DNA of 64,000 nt from Streptomyces bluensis (GTDB taxonomy: Bacteria > Actinomycetota > Actinomycetes > Streptomycetales > Streptomycetaceae), in the NCBI RefSeq assembly GCF_014650715.1, contig NZ_BMVM01000005.1:124001-188000 (forward strand). The letters are read 5' to 3'. Under the pieces are notes generated by a model. That model was not told where the DNA came from. It saw only the letters and a program-made list of their open reading frames with translations, and did no database searches. This document shows positions 10,325-19,113 of this stretch, one piece after another. Position numbers and translations under genes: made by a program. The number at the start of each line of letters is the position of its first letter. Positions within the stretch are counted from its first letter, which is position 1.

Positions 10325-12703
10325 TCACCGCCGCTTGGGATCGACCAGTCCCGCTCGCCGCAACGCATCCGCCATCGCACTGTTCGCGGGAGCAGAGGCC
10401 TGACGCGCCCCACCACCCCCGCCGCCACCGCCGCCACGCCCCTGCCGCTGCTGAGGCGCCCGCCCCCCACGCTGCTGCCGCCCACCGCCGGAGGCAGCCG
10501 CTCCCTGCCCGGCCGCCTCGTCGTCCAGCCGCAGCGTCAGCGAGATCCGCTTGCGCGGGATGTCGACGTCCAGCACCTTCACCTTGACGATGTCCCCGGG
10601 CTTCACCACGTCCCGCGGATCCTTGACGAACGTCTTCGACATCGCCGAGACGTGCACCAGCCCGTCCTGGTGGACACCGACGTCCACGAAGGCACCGAAG
10701 GCCGCGACGTTCGTGACGACCCCCTCCAGCACCATCCCGGAGGACAGGTCGGAGATCTTCTCGACGCCCTCCTTGAAGGTGGCCGTCTTGAAGGCCGGCC
10801 GAGGGTCGCGCCCCGGCTTCTCCAGCTCCTTCAGGATGTCGGTCACCGTCGGCAGACCGAACGTCTCGTCCACGAAGTCACCCGGCTTCAGCGACCGCAG
10901 CACCGACGTGTTGCCGATCAGCGACGCCACCTCGGCGCCCGACCGCTTCACCATCCGCCGGACCACCGGATACGCCTCGGGGTGCACGCTCGACGCGTCC
11001 AGCGGGTCGTCGCCGCCCCGGATCCGGAGGAAGCCCGCGCACTGCTCGTACGCCTTCGGCCCCAGCCGCGTCACGCCCTTCAGGTCGGAGCGGGACCGGA
11101 ACGGGCCGTTCGCGTCGCGGTGCGCCACGATGTTCTCCGCGAGACCGGAGGAGATGCCGGAGACCCGGGCGAGCAGCGGCGCCGAGGCGGTGTTGACGTC
11201 GACGCCCACGCCGTTCACACAGTCCTCGACCACCGCGTCCAGCGACCGCGACAGCTTCACCTCGGACAGGTCGTGCTGGTACTGCCCGACTCCGATCGAC
11301 TTCGGGTCGATCTTCACCAGCTCGGCGAGCGGGTCCTGGAGGCGGCGGGCGATCGAGACGGCACCGCGGAGCGAGACGTCCATGCCGGGCAGCTCCTGCG
11401 AGGCGAACGCCGACGCCGAGTACACGGACGCGCCCGCCTCGGACACCATCACCTTGGTGAGCTTCAGCTCCGGGTGCTTGCTGATCAGTTCACCGGCGAG
11501 CTTGTCCGTCTCGCGCGACGCGGTGCCGTTGCCGATCGCGATCAGCTCGACCGCGTGCTCCTTGGCGAGCCGCGCGAGCTTGGCGACGGCCTCGTCCCAC
11601 TTGTTGGCCGGGACGTGCGGGTAGATGACGTCGGTGGCGACGACCTTGCCGGTGGCGTCGACCACGGCGACCTTCACGCCCGTACGGAAACCCGGGTCGA
11701 GCCCCAGCGTCGCCCGTGTGCCCGCGGGTGCGGCGAGGAGCAGGTCCCGCAGGTTCGCCGCGAACACGTCGACCGCCTCGTCCTCGGCGGCGGTCCGCAG
11801 CCGCAGCCGCAGGTCGATGCCGAGGTGCACGAGGATCCGGGTGCGCCAGGCCCAGCGGACCGTGTCCTTGAGCCACTTGTCGGCAGGGCGTCCGCGGTCG
11901 GCGATCCCGAAGCGGTTGGCCACGATGCCCTCGTACGAGGACGGGCCGTCCGTGGGCTCCTCGGGCTCCAGGACAAGGTCGAGGACCTCCTCCTTCTCGC
12001 CGCGCAGCATGGCGAGGACGCGGTGCGAGGGCAGCTCCGTGAAGGGCTCGGCGAAGTCGAAGTAGTCGGCGAACTTCGCGCCCGCCTCCTCCTTGCCCTC
12101 CCGCACCTTGGCGGCCAGCCGCCCGCGCACCCACATCCGCTCGCGCAGCTCGCCGATCAGGTCGGCGTCCTCCGAGAACCGCTCGGTGAGGATCGCCCGT
12201 GCGCCGTCCAGCGCGGCCTGCGGATCGGCGACGCCCTTGTCGGCGTCCACGAACGCCGCCGCGGCCGCGAGAGGCTCGACGGCGGGGTCGCCCAGCAGCC
12301 CCTCGGCCAGCGGTTCGAGCCCCGCCTCGCGGGCGATCTGCGCCTTGGTGCGCCGTTTCGGCTTGAACGGCAGGTAGATGTCCTCCAGCCGCGCCTTGGT
12401 CTCGGCACCGCGGATCTGCGCCTCGACCTCGGGCGTCAGCTTGCCCTGCTCGCGCACCGAGTCGAGGATCGCCGTCCGCCGCTCCTCCAGCTCCCGCAGA
12501 TAGCGCAGCCGCTCCTCGATCGTGCGCAACTGCGCGTCGTCGAGCATCTCGGTCGCTTCCTTGCGGTAGCGGGCGATGAAGGGCACGGTCGAACCGCCGT
12601 CGAGCAGCTCCACCGCGGCCTTGACCTGCCGCTCCCGCACGCCGAGCTCCTCGGCGATCCTGCCTTCGATGGACCCTACTTCAAGGGACCCGGGTGTCGT
12701 CAC
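10325..12703 (-). CDS. tex: Tex family S1 RNA-binding protein (transcription accessory protein)
   Basis: Conserved nucleic-acid-binding protein of 792 residues that associates with transcription. Order of parts: N-terminal helical Tex domain, YqgF/RNase H-like domain (around 320-450, [18 protein letters not shown]), helix-hairpin-helix segments ([18 protein letters not shown]), and a C-terminal S1 domain ([20 protein letters not shown]). The end is a Gly/Arg/Gln-rich tail ([19 protein letters not shown]), probably RNA-binding and disordered. GTG 12703 ([16 protein letters not shown]) was chosen because the family begins there; further upstream in-frame sequence looks non-coding. Confidence 0.93.
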   Translation of the reverse strand: MTTPGSLEVGSIEGRIAEELGVRERQVKAAVELLDGGSTVPFIARYRKEATEMLDDAQLRTIEERLRYLRELEERRTAILDSVREQGKLTPEVEAQIRGAETKARLEDIYLPFKPKRRTKAQIAREAGLEPLAEGLLGDPAVEPLAAAAAFVDADKGVADPQAALDGARAILTERFSEDADLIGELRERMWVRGRLAAKVREGKEEAGAKFADYFDFAEPFTELPSHRVLAMLRGEKEEVLDLVLEPEEPTDGPSSYEGIVANRFGIADRGRPADKWLKDTVRWAWRTRILVHLGIDLRLRLRTAAEDEAVDVFAANLRDLLLAAPAGTRATLGLDPGFRTGVKVAVVDATGKVVATDVIYPHVPANKWDEAVAKLARLAKEHAVELIAIGNGTASRETDKLAGELISKHPELKLTKVMVSEAGASVYSASAFASQELPGMDVSLRGAVSIARRLQDPLAELVKIDPKSIGVGQYQHDLSEVKLSRSLDAVVEDCVNGVGVDVNTASAPLLARVSGISSGLAENIVAHRDANGPFRSRSDLKGVTRLGPKAYEQCAGFLRIRGGDDPLDASSVHPEAYPVVRRMVKRSGAEVASLIGNTSVLRSLKPGDFVDETFGLPTVTDILKELEKPGRDPRPAFKTATFKEGVEKISDLSSGMVLEGVVTNVAAFGAFVDVGVHQDGLVHVSAMSKTFVKDPRDVVKPGDIVKVKVLDVDIPRKRISLTLRLDDEAAGQGAAASGGGRQQRGGRAPQQRQGRGGGGGGGGGARQASAPANSAMADALRRAGLVDPKRR

Positions 12704-12789
12704 GATCCCGTACCGCCTTCTCCACTGAGGTTGCGCGGCAATTGTGGCAGGCGACACCGACAGCGGAGGACCAGGGCGCGATGACGCCG

Positions 12790-12933
12790 TCAGACCCGGC
12801 GCGCTCGACCACCGCGCCGCGTGGACCCCGAGGCTCCGCCCAGGAGCCGGGCCAGGGCGCGGAACGGCAGCGTCACCACGGTGGCGATCGCGGCTCCGAT
12901 CTGCCGCAACACATCTGCGATCGCACTGAACAC
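12790..12933 (-). CDS. Small LPFR-motif protein (47 residues)
   Basis: Short basic-amphipathic protein: [20 protein letters not shown], then [15 protein letters not shown] and an Arg-rich tail. The GTG at 12933 is preceded on the minus strand by AAAGGGGAATCTC, a good ribosome binding site. I recall small actinobacterial proteins annotated by an LPFR motif, and this fits; the role is unknown. The single hydrophobic helix with Arg residues suggests membrane-surface association. It lies just upstream of tex on the same strand. Confidence 0.6.
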   Translation of the reverse strand: MFSAIADVLRQIGAAIATVVTLPFRALARLLGGASGSTRRGGRARRV

Positions 12934-13030
12934 GAGATTCCCCTTTCGTCTCCCGGCCCGTACGACCGGGACGCGTCGAGTACCGCGACTCGGCCCGGTC
13001 ATGCCCGGGACGGCTGGAGCAAGGGGGAGC

Positions 13031-13768
13031 TCACACGCTCCACGTGAACCGTGGTGCGCGGCGCTCCAGGAACGCGGCGACGCCCTCCGCGGTGTCGCCG
13101 CTCCCGCGCGCCTGCTGCGCCCAGTGGGCGTCCCGGTCCGTGCGGCCGTTCGCGAACTCCTTGGCCGCGGCCTGCGTCAACTGTGAGCGGGAGACCAGCA
13201 CCCGGGTGAACTCCCGGACTCGCTTGCCCAGTTCACCCTCCGGGACCACCTCGTCCACCAGCCCCGTTCGCAGAGCCCGTTCCGCCTCGATCAACTCGCC
13301 GGAGAACAGCAGGTACTTGGCGGTCCCGGGCCCCACCAGCGACACCAGCCGCCGTGTGGAGGAGGCCGGATAGACGATCCCCAGCTTCGCCGGGGTCACC
13401 CCGAACAGCGCGCCCTCCTCCGCGAACCGCAGGTCGCAGGCCGCCGCGAGCTGCGACCCGCCGCCCACGCAGTACCCGCGGACCGCCGCGAGCGAAGGCT
13501 TCGGGAAGGCCGCGAGCGCCTCCTCGGCGAGCCTCGCCAGCTCCTGCGCCTCGTCCGGCGAGTCCCGCAGTGTCGATATGTCGGCCCCGGCGCAGAAGGT
13601 GTCGCCCTCGCCGGTGAGCACGAGCGCCCGTACGGCGGGATCGGCGGCCAGGCCTTCGAGCAGCGGCGGCAGCGCACGCCACATCCCGACCGTCATGGCG
13701 TTGCGTTTGGCCGGGTGATGGATGACGACGGTGGCGACCCCGTCAGTGACGCTGTGCAGCAGCTCCAT
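13031..13768 (-). CDS. Enoyl-CoA hydratase/isomerase family protein
   Basis: Crotonase-fold protein of 245 residues acting on an acyl-CoA. Visible features are the oxyanion-hole region FCAGADISTL and the second turn RGYCVGGGSQLAAACDLRFA. In classical hydratases a catalytic Glu sits in the E-x-x-LG-x-x-P segment; here that stretch reads TPAKLGIVYPASSTRRL, so the usual Glu is Ala. Isomerase, hydrolase or decarboxylase chemistry is therefore as likely as hydration. Start ATG 13768 fits the family N terminus. Confidence 0.88.
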   Translation of the reverse strand: MELLHSVTDGVATVVIHHPAKRNAMTVGMWRALPPLLEGLAADPAVRALVLTGEGDTFCAGADISTLRDSPDEAQELARLAEEALAAFPKPSLAAVRGYCVGGGSQLAAACDLRFAEEGALFGVTPAKLGIVYPASSTRRLVSLVGPGTAKYLLFSGELIEAERALRTGLVDEVVPEGELGKRVREFTRVLVSRSQLTQAAAKEFANGRTDRDAHWAQQARGSGDTAEGVAAFLERRAPRFTWSV

Positions 13769-13833
13769 ACGCGGATGCTATCCGTGACCCGCGCACGTAC
13801 GATCAAGAAGGGGCCCGGGGTGAGGAGGGTCCG

Positions 13834-14451
13834 ATGACACGAACGAAGCACGACCGGACCGCCGGACTTCGCCGCGGTTTCACCTGGGTCGGCGCACTCG
13901 GTGTGATCCTGGTGCTCGCGGGGCTCGTCGGGCTCCTCTACACCGCGTTCGCCACCCTGACCACGATGCTCCTGTTCGGCTGGCTGCTGCTGATCGGCGG
14001 TGTGGTCGGCCTGATGCAAGCGGTCCAGGCGCGCGGCACCAGCTTCTTCTGGCTCGCTGTGGTGGTCGCCGCCCTGAACATCGCGGCCGGCGTGGTCATG
14101 ATCCGCAGGCCCGAGGCGGGGGCCGAGGCCCTTGCCATGTTCGGCGCGCTGCTGTTCCTGAGCGGCGGGGTGTTCCGGGTGATCGGCAGCCTCGTGGTGC
14201 GCGGGCCGCAGTTCGGCTGGACCCTCGTCCAGGGCGCCTTCGGGCTGTTCCTCGGCATCGTGGTGCTGGCCTCCTGGCCGAGCAGCAAGTACGTCATGGG
14301 TTCGTTCTTCTCGCTCGCGCTGCTTTTCGACGGCCTCGGTCTGATCGCGGCCGGGTACGGCGGGCGGCGCATCGTCGGCATGGTCTCGGACCGGATGACC
14401 CCCGGGAAGAAACCGGGCGGGCCCGGAGTCAAGCCCGTACAACCCGAATAA
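13834..14451 (+). CDS. HdeD family (DUF308) membrane protein
   Basis: Integral membrane protein of 205 residues with about six hydrophobic helices arranged as three pairs, typical of HdeD/DUF308 proteins. A basic N terminus (TRTKHDRTAGLRRGF) precedes the first helix and a Gly/Pro/Lys tail follows the last. The family is linked with acid or envelope stress, mechanism unknown. GAGGAGGG... upstream of ATG 13834 (GGTGAGGAGGGTCCG) is a strong ribosome binding site. A perfect 11-bp hairpin follows the stop. Confidence 0.88.
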   Translation: MTRTKHDRTAGLRRGFTWVGALGVILVLAGLVGLLYTAFATLTTMLLFGWLLLIGGVVGLMQAVQARGTSFFWLAVVVAALNIAAGVVMIRRPEAGAEALAMFGALLFLSGGVFRVIGSLVVRGPQFGWTLVQGAFGLFLGIVVLASWPSSKYVMGSFFSLALLFDGLGLIAAGYGGRRIVGMVSDRMTPGKKPGGPGVKPVQPE

Positions 14452-14458
14452 TTCGCAA

Positions 14459-14493
14459 GGCGGCACGACGCGGACAGGGGTGGTCGTGCCGCC
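14459..14493 (+). terminator. Hairpin terminator after the HdeD gene
   Basis: GGCGGCACGAC (14459-14469) pairs perfectly with GTCGTGCCGCC (14483-14493) around a 13-nt loop, 7 nt after the stop codon. No U-tract follows, as is common in Streptomyces. Confidence 0.6.
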
Positions 14494-14588
14494 GACCGTA
14501 CCGTTCAAAGGCAGGCGGAAGTCGTCGATACGCGCTGACTTCTGTTCAGTCCTCCGGTCCGCGCCCCTGCGTTACCAACACTCGACGT

Positions 14589-15134
14589 GTGGTGACAATC
14601 GAGCGCAAGGGCGGCGACCGGACGATGGACGACCAGGGGCGGGGGCCGGGCCCACGCCCTGCGGGCGGCGAGGACGTATCCCCCGACCTACGACCGCCGG
14701 GGCCGCTGCCGTACGAAGGGGTGTGGCGGTTCACCGCTCCGGCCGTCGACGCCTCGGTTCCACAGGCGCGGCGCGCCGTCCGCGATCTGCTCGGCCGCCA
14801 GGGCGTGCCCGTCACGGAGGACCTGGGCCATGGGCTGCTGCTGATCGTCTCCGAACTGGTGACCAACGCGGTCAAACACGCGGCGCTGCTGTCGCCGACG
14901 ATCGCCGTGGAGGTCGCCGTCGGGGCCGAGTGGGTGCGTATCGCGGTGGAGGACAACCACCCCTACCGCCCGACCGCTCTGCAGACCGACCACGCCCGGA
15001 CCGGCGGCCGGGGGCTGCTGCTCGTCCAGGAGATCGCCCGGGAGGCGGGCGGCGGGTGCGACGTGGAGCACACCGCGAGCGGCGGCAAGGTGATCTGGGC
15101 CGCCCTGCCCTTGCATCCCGCGCGCCTCCCCTAG
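14589..15134 (+). CDS. ATP-binding regulatory protein (HATPase_c, anti-sigma-like)
   Basis: GHKL-ATPase domain protein of about 181 residues, similar to the many stand-alone anti-sigma-factor-type kinases of Streptomyces. The N box is ELVTNAVKHAA and the G1/G2 region is DHARTGGRGLLLVQEIA; there is no histidine-kinase dimerisation domain. The first 50 residues are Pro/Gly-rich and disordered. GTG 14589 or ATG 14625 (MDDQGRGPG) could be the start. The TAG stop overlaps the left end of a 111-bp inverted-repeat element. Confidence 0.85.
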   Translation: MVTIERKGGDRTMDDQGRGPGPRPAGGEDVSPDLRPPGPLPYEGVWRFTAPAVDASVPQARRAVRDLLGRQGVPVTEDLGHGLLLIVSELVTNAVKHAALLSPTIAVEVAVGAEWVRIAVEDNHPYRPTALQTDHARTGGRGLLLVQEIAREAGGGCDVEHTASGGKVIWAALPLHPARLP

Positions 15135-15243
15135 GCCCTGTCGTCAAACTCCCTCCCCCACTGCCTTAAGGGCGTGGGAGGTACCCCCACTCGCCGCGGG
15201 GCCCGCCCTCCGGGCGGACGGCGGGAGTTTGACGACAGGGCCT
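15133..15243. repeat. 111-bp element with 21-bp perfect terminal inverted repeats (MITE-like)
   Basis: AGGCCCTGTCGTCAAACTCC (plus one C) at 15133-15153 is the exact inverse of 15223-15243. The interior holds further short stems (GCCTTAAGGGC, GCCCTCCGGGC) but no ORF. It sits between two convergent genes and supplies the last two bases of the upstream TAG stop codon. No clear target-site duplication is visible (flanks CT and GG), so it could be an old MITE or a bidirectional terminator. Confidence 0.7.
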
Positions 15244-15324
15244 GGGCGTATCGCACTGAGAGGTCCTGAGATGTGACTGAGAGGTGTCGGCGATGCACCT
15301 CAGAGGTGCGGACCTGGCCCCGGC

Positions 15325-15924
15325 TCACCAGCCCGCGGACGCGCCTGTCAGCTCCCTGACCGCCGGACGGGCCGCGTCCAGCACGGTCGTGAACCAGGCG
15401 GAGAAGGGGTCCTTCGCATGCCGCTCCGCCAGCTCCGCGGGTGTCACGAAGGCCGTTGCCCCGACCTCCTCGGGCTCGGGGCGCGGCGGGGACTGCACGA
15501 GTCCCACGAACAGGTGGTTGAACTCCTGCTCCACCAGGCCCGAGCGCGGGTCGGGGTGGTTGTAGCGGACGGTGCCCGCCTCGGCGAGCAGCGACGGAGA
15601 GACCCCCAGCTCCTCGTACGTGCGCCGGGCCGCCGCCGCGAAGGGGGCCTCGCCCGGGTACGGATGGCCGCAGCACGTGTTCGACCACACACCAGGGGAG
15701 TGGTACTTGCCGAGGGCGCGCTGCTGGAGCAGCAGCCGCCCGCGCTCGTCGAAGAGGAACACGGAGAACGCCCGGTGCAGCTGCCCGGGCGGCTGGTGGA
15801 CGGCGAGCTTCTCCGCCGTGCCGATGGTGTTGCCGTCCTCGTCGACCAGTTCCAGCAGAATCGCTTCCGTGATGCCGTTCGGGGAACTGTGCATCTCGGT
15901 GGCAGGTGTGATCGGCATACCCAT
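15325..15924 (-). CDS. idi: Isopentenyl-diphosphate delta-isomerase (type I)
   Basis: Nudix-fold enzyme of 199 residues interconverting IPP and DMAPP. The hallmark active-site Cys segment SNTCCGHP and the Nudix-helix region RRTYEELG are present, followed by QEFNHLFVG, which carries metal and substrate-binding residues. It supplies DMAPP for prenyl chain starts and thus feeds the hopanoid locus 11 kb downstream. Three Met codons lie in the first 12 residues (MGMPITPATEM), so the exact start is uncertain within 30 bp. Confidence 0.95.
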   Translation of the reverse strand: MGMPITPATEMHSSPNGITEAILLELVDEDGNTIGTAEKLAVHQPPGQLHRAFSVFLFDERGRLLLQQRALGKYHSPGVWSNTCCGHPYPGEAPFAAAARRTYEELGVSPSLLAEAGTVRYNHPDPRSGLVEQEFNHLFVGLVQSPPRPEPEEVGATAFVTPAELAERHAKDPFSAWFTTVLDAARPAVRELTGASAGW

Positions 15925-15986
15925 CCTTAACCTCGTTCGTCCGGTCTCAAGTCTGCCGTACGAAACCGGTGCTCACGGCGGTTGGC

Positions 15987-16038
15987 CCCCCTCCGCATGT
16001 CCCGCACCGGCACCCCGGAGCGGGCCATGCGGAGGGGG
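15987..16038 (-). terminator. Terminator hairpin after the GNAT gene
   Basis: CCCCCTCCGCATG (15987-15999) is perfectly complementary to CATGCGGAGGGGG (16026-16038), and an inner CCCGC/GCGGG stem extends it after one mismatch. It begins 6 nt beyond the stop of the minus-strand acetyltransferase gene. Confidence 0.65.
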
Positions 16039-16044
16039 CGCGGA

Positions 16045-16584
16045 TCAGACGCCGAAAGCGGTGGGATACCTGATCGTGCCCGGTGCCACACATGCGGAAC
16101 CGTTCAGCACGAGCGCCATCATCGCCTCGTCCGGTGCGTCGAACCCGGGCCGGATGCCGTATGCGGAAGCCCGCGTGAAACCGAAGCGCGGGTAGTACTC
16201 CGGATGCCCGAGTACGAGCACGAGCCGCTCCTCGCGCCCCCGTGCCGCCTCCAGCACCGCGCGTACGACGGCCGCTCCCGCTCCCTGCCGCTGCCGGCCG
16301 GGCCGTACGGCGACGGGCGCCAGCGCGAGCGCGGGCACCTCGTCGACATGGCACCGGGTGAGCAGCGCGTACGCCGCGACCGCACCGTCCGGTCCTTCGG
16401 CGACGTACGAGAGGTCCGGCAGCCAGGCCCCGGGATCGGAGCGCAGCGCCTCCACCAGATCGGCCTCCTCCGCCCTCCCGAAGGCGGCGGCGGTCAGCTC
16501 GTACACCTCGGCACGGTCGGCGGGGGACTCCGGCCGGGTGCGCCATGACATGGTCTGTGCGGAGTCGTCGATGGTGTCGGTCAT
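16045..16584 (-). CDS. GNAT family N-acetyltransferase
   Basis: Acetyl-CoA-dependent acyltransferase of 179 residues, substrate unknown. The acetyl-CoA pyrophosphate loop is RPGRQRQGAGAAVVRAVLEA, and the later LVLGHPEYYPRFGF is characteristic of the YhbS-like subgroup. ATG 16584 (MTDTIDDSAQTMSW) was chosen over a longer in-frame start at 16671 because CAAGGGTTTTCCC precedes it and the extra 29 residues look non-coding. Confidence 0.88.
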   Translation of the reverse strand: MTDTIDDSAQTMSWRTRPESPADRAEVYELTAAAFGRAEEADLVEALRSDPGAWLPDLSYVAEGPDGAVAAYALLTRCHVDEVPALALAPVAVRPGRQRQGAGAAVVRAVLEAARGREERLVLVLGHPEYYPRFGFTRASAYGIRPGFDAPDEAMMALVLNGSACVAPGTIRYPTAFGV

Positions 16585-16776
16585 GGGAAAACCCTTGGGT
16601 GAAAGGGCCGGGCCGACCTCTCGACGAGATGACGAGACCGGGTCAGCCGTCGGCCCGGGAAGTGGGGACACACGTGTCGCTGCGCAGGGCAGCGCCGAAC
16701 GCGACAGTCATCAACCCACCTCCTCGAAGTCACCAGCCCCGCCGGCACCCGGTACCGAGCGGGACCGAGCGGGATC

Positions 16777-17715
16777 TCAGTGGCACAGCTTAGCCTCGTG
16801 CTCCGCGTGACCGCTCGGCTCCAGCTGGAAAGTGCAGTGCTCGACGTCGAAGTGGTCGCCGAGGCAGCGCTGGAGTTCGTGCAGCAGCTTCTCGTGCCCG
16901 AGGGCGCCGAGCGTCTCGGAGCCGACGACCACATGCGCGGAGAGGACCGGCATGCCCGAGGTGATGGTCCAGGCGTGCAGGTCGTGGACGTCCTCCACGC
17001 CCGGCAGCGCCAGGATGTGCGCCCGTACCTTCGCCATGTCGACGTTCTTGGGAGCCGCCTCCAGCAGCACGTCGAGCGTCTCGCGCAGCAGCTTGACCGT
17101 ACGAGGGACGATCATCAGACCGATGACGAGCGAGGCGATCGGGTCGGCGGCCTGCCAGCCCGTCGTCAGGATGACCACCCCGGAGACCAGCACCGCCACC
17201 GAGCCCAGCGCGTCCGCCACCACCTCCAGGAACGCGCCCCGCACGTTCAGGCTCTCCTTCTGCCCCCGCATCAGCAACGTGAGCGAGATCATGTTCGCCG
17301 CCAGACCGATCAGCGCGAACGTGATGGCGAGCCCGCCCTTGGTCTCGGCCGGTGTGACGAAGCGCTCGATGGCCTCGTACAGGAGGTAGCCGCCCACGCC
17401 GAGCAGCAGCACGCAGTTGGCGAGCGCGGCGAGGATCTCGGCGCGTGCGTACCCGAACGTTCGCTGGTCGCTCGCGGGCCGTCCCGCGAAGTGGATCGCG
17501 AGCAGCGCCATAGTCAGCCCCACGGCGTCGGTGGCCATATGGGCCGCGTCCGCGATGAGCGCGAGCGAATCCGCGAGAATCCCGCCCACGATCTGGATCA
17601 CCATGACGGTGAGCGTGATCGTCAGCGCGACACGCAGCTTCCCCCGGTACGCCGCCGTCGCCGTACCGCCGGCCGACGCTCCGTGCGCGTGCCCGTGATC
17701 GTGCCCAGCCCCCAT
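16777..17715 (-). CDS. zitB: Cation diffusion facilitator zinc exporter (ZitB-like)
   Basis: CDF-family efflux protein of 312 residues. A His-rich N terminus (MGAGHDHGHAHG) precedes six membrane helices; the metal site appears as HxxxD in DAAHMATDAVG and SLALIAD, and a cytoplasmic ferredoxin-like domain follows (VHDLHAWTI). It exports zinc, perhaps other divalent metals. Start ATG 17715 follows GGGCGGAGTC. S. coelicolor zitB (SCO6751, from memory) lies beside the same galE and hopanoid neighbourhood and is activated by Zur; a dyad with a partial Zur-like core lies upstream here. Confidence 0.88.
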   Translation of the reverse strand: MGAGHDHGHAHGASAGGTATAAYRGKLRVALTITLTVMVIQIVGGILADSLALIADAAHMATDAVGLTMALLAIHFAGRPASDQRTFGYARAEILAALANCVLLLGVGGYLLYEAIERFVTPAETKGGLAITFALIGLAANMISLTLLMRGQKESLNVRGAFLEVVADALGSVAVLVSGVVILTTGWQAADPIASLVIGLMIVPRTVKLLRETLDVLLEAAPKNVDMAKVRAHILALPGVEDVHDLHAWTITSGMPVLSAHVVVGSETLGALGHEKLLHELQRCLGDHFDVEHCTFQLEPSGHAEHEAKLCH

Positions 17716-17814
17716 GACTCCGCCCTTCGGTCTCTCGCAGTGCGTTCGGGAGCCCCAGTCAACTACGGGTGGGGGGTATGTGCAACGCGGCACTGAACAC
17801 CGTTGTCATGTGCG

Positions 17815-17843
17815 CTGACCTGCGAAAATGAACCGCAGGTCAG
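17815..17843. promoter_or_regulatory. Perfect 10-bp dyad: galE terminator or Zur-type site
   Basis: CTGACCTGCG (17815-17824) and CGCAGGTCAG (17834-17843) are perfect inverse complements around AAAATGAAC. It starts 14 bp after the galE stop and ends about 100 bp upstream of the zitB-like start. The AAAATGA core partly resembles the actinobacterial Zur box, but the inner bases are not symmetric. Either or both roles are possible. Confidence 0.45.
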
Positions 17844-17856
17844 GGGCTCGGAGAGA

Positions 17857-18825
17857 TCATCCGCCATGGTGCAGCCGCCACCCGGCCCAGGCCGATTCGA
17901 CCATCTCGCGTACGTCGCGCCGGGCCGTCCAGCCCAGTTCCCGGGCGGCGAGTTCCGCCGAGGCGACCGCGCGCGGGGCGTCCCCGGGGCGGCGCGGCTC
18001 GACGAGCGGGGGCCGCCGGTCGCCGCTCACCTCGCCGATGAGGGTGATGAGTTCACGGACCGAAACACCCTCACCGCGGCCGATGTTGACCGTCAGGTCC
18101 CCCGTGGCGCCCTGGGTCAGTCGCCGGGCCGCCGCCAGGTGCGCCTCGGCGAGGTCGGCGACGTGGATGTAGTCGCGGACACAGGTGCCGTCCGGCGTCG
18201 GGTAGTCGTCGCCGAAGACGCGCGGGGCCTCATCGCGGGTGAGCCGGTCGAAGACCATCGGGATTATGTTGAAGACGCCGGTGTCGGCCAGTTCCGGCGC
18301 CGCCGTGCCCGCCACGTTGAAGTAGCGCAGACACACGGTCGCGATGCCGTGGGCCCGGCCCGCCGCCCGCACCAGCCACTCCCCGGTGAGTTTCGTCTCG
18401 CCGTACGGATTCACCGGCGCGCACGGCGTGTCCTCTGTGATGAGCTCCACGTCCGGGTTGCCGTACACCGCCGCGGACGAGGAGAACAGGAACCGTCTGA
18501 TCCCCGCCTCGGCCACCGCCTCCAGGAGCGTGGCCAGAGCGCCCAGGTTCTCCTGGTAGTAGCGCGTCGGCTGCGCCACGGACTCGCCCACCTGTTTGCG
18601 GGCCGCGAGATGCACCACACCCGTCACGGAGTGCTCGGCCAGTACCCGCTTCAGCAACTCGGCGTCCTGCGCCGCACCCCGCACCAGCGGGATGTCCTCG
18701 GGGAGCCGGGCGGGCACCCCGGCCGAGAGATCGTCGAGCACCACCACGTGTTCCCCGGCGCCGGCCATGGCCCGCGCCACGTGTGCCCCGATGTACCCGG
18801 CCCCACCTGTGATCAGCCATGTCAT
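17857..18825 (-). CDS. galE: UDP-glucose 4-epimerase
   Basis: Extended short-chain dehydrogenase of 322 residues interconverting UDP-glucose and UDP-galactose. The NAD-binding motif TGGAGYIG starts at residue 6, the SSSAAVYG strand carries the catalytic Ser, and NPYGETK gives the Tyr-x-x-x-Lys pair. Its divergent position next to the exporter operon suggests it may supply UDP-galactose or UDP-GalNAc to that pathway as well as to general metabolism. Start ATG 18825 places the Rossmann fold at the very N terminus, as in the family. Confidence 0.93.
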   Translation of the reverse strand: MTWLITGGAGYIGAHVARAMAGAGEHVVVLDDLSAGVPARLPEDIPLVRGAAQDAELLKRVLAEHSVTGVVHLAARKQVGESVAQPTRYYQENLGALATLLEAVAEAGIRRFLFSSSAAVYGNPDVELITEDTPCAPVNPYGETKLTGEWLVRAAGRAHGIATVCLRYFNVAGTAAPELADTGVFNIIPMVFDRLTRDEAPRVFGDDYPTPDGTCVRDYIHVADLAEAHLAAARRLTQGATGDLTVNIGRGEGVSVRELITLIGEVSGDRRPPLVEPRRPGDAPRAVASAELAARELGWTARRDVREMVESAWAGWRLHHGG

Positions 18826-19113
18826 GGCTCACCACCCTATGCCGCGGCCCGCGCCCCGTACGCGATGACAGGAATGCGCCGCTATGGAGAGCAATGCGCG
18901 GTGGCGGTTTGTGACGCGGCACCGGCATCACCCATGATGATCACGGCAAGGGCCGAGCAGACCGGGTTGAGCAGACCATGAACGGCCGGTGAACGCTCTC
19001 TTCCCATCATCCGATACCCTCTGCCGACACGCCGCCCGGCCGCCCTCGGCCAGGGGCGTCCCCGCCCGCACACGCCCGGCGCCATCGCGTCGGTACCCAG
19101 GGAGTGAGTTCGT

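Noticed and set aside
9511..10485. Pro/Gly-rich frames on both strands in the minisatellite
   Set aside because: They arise from translation of the DNA repeats, have no ribosome binding sites and conflict with each other.
10139..12784. 881-codon plus-strand frame
   Set aside because: It lies antisense to tex, is Arg/His/Val-rich and has the mirror codon pattern of that gene.
15133..15243. Full insertion sequence
   Set aside because: Only 111 bp long with no transposase fragment and no clear target-site duplication.
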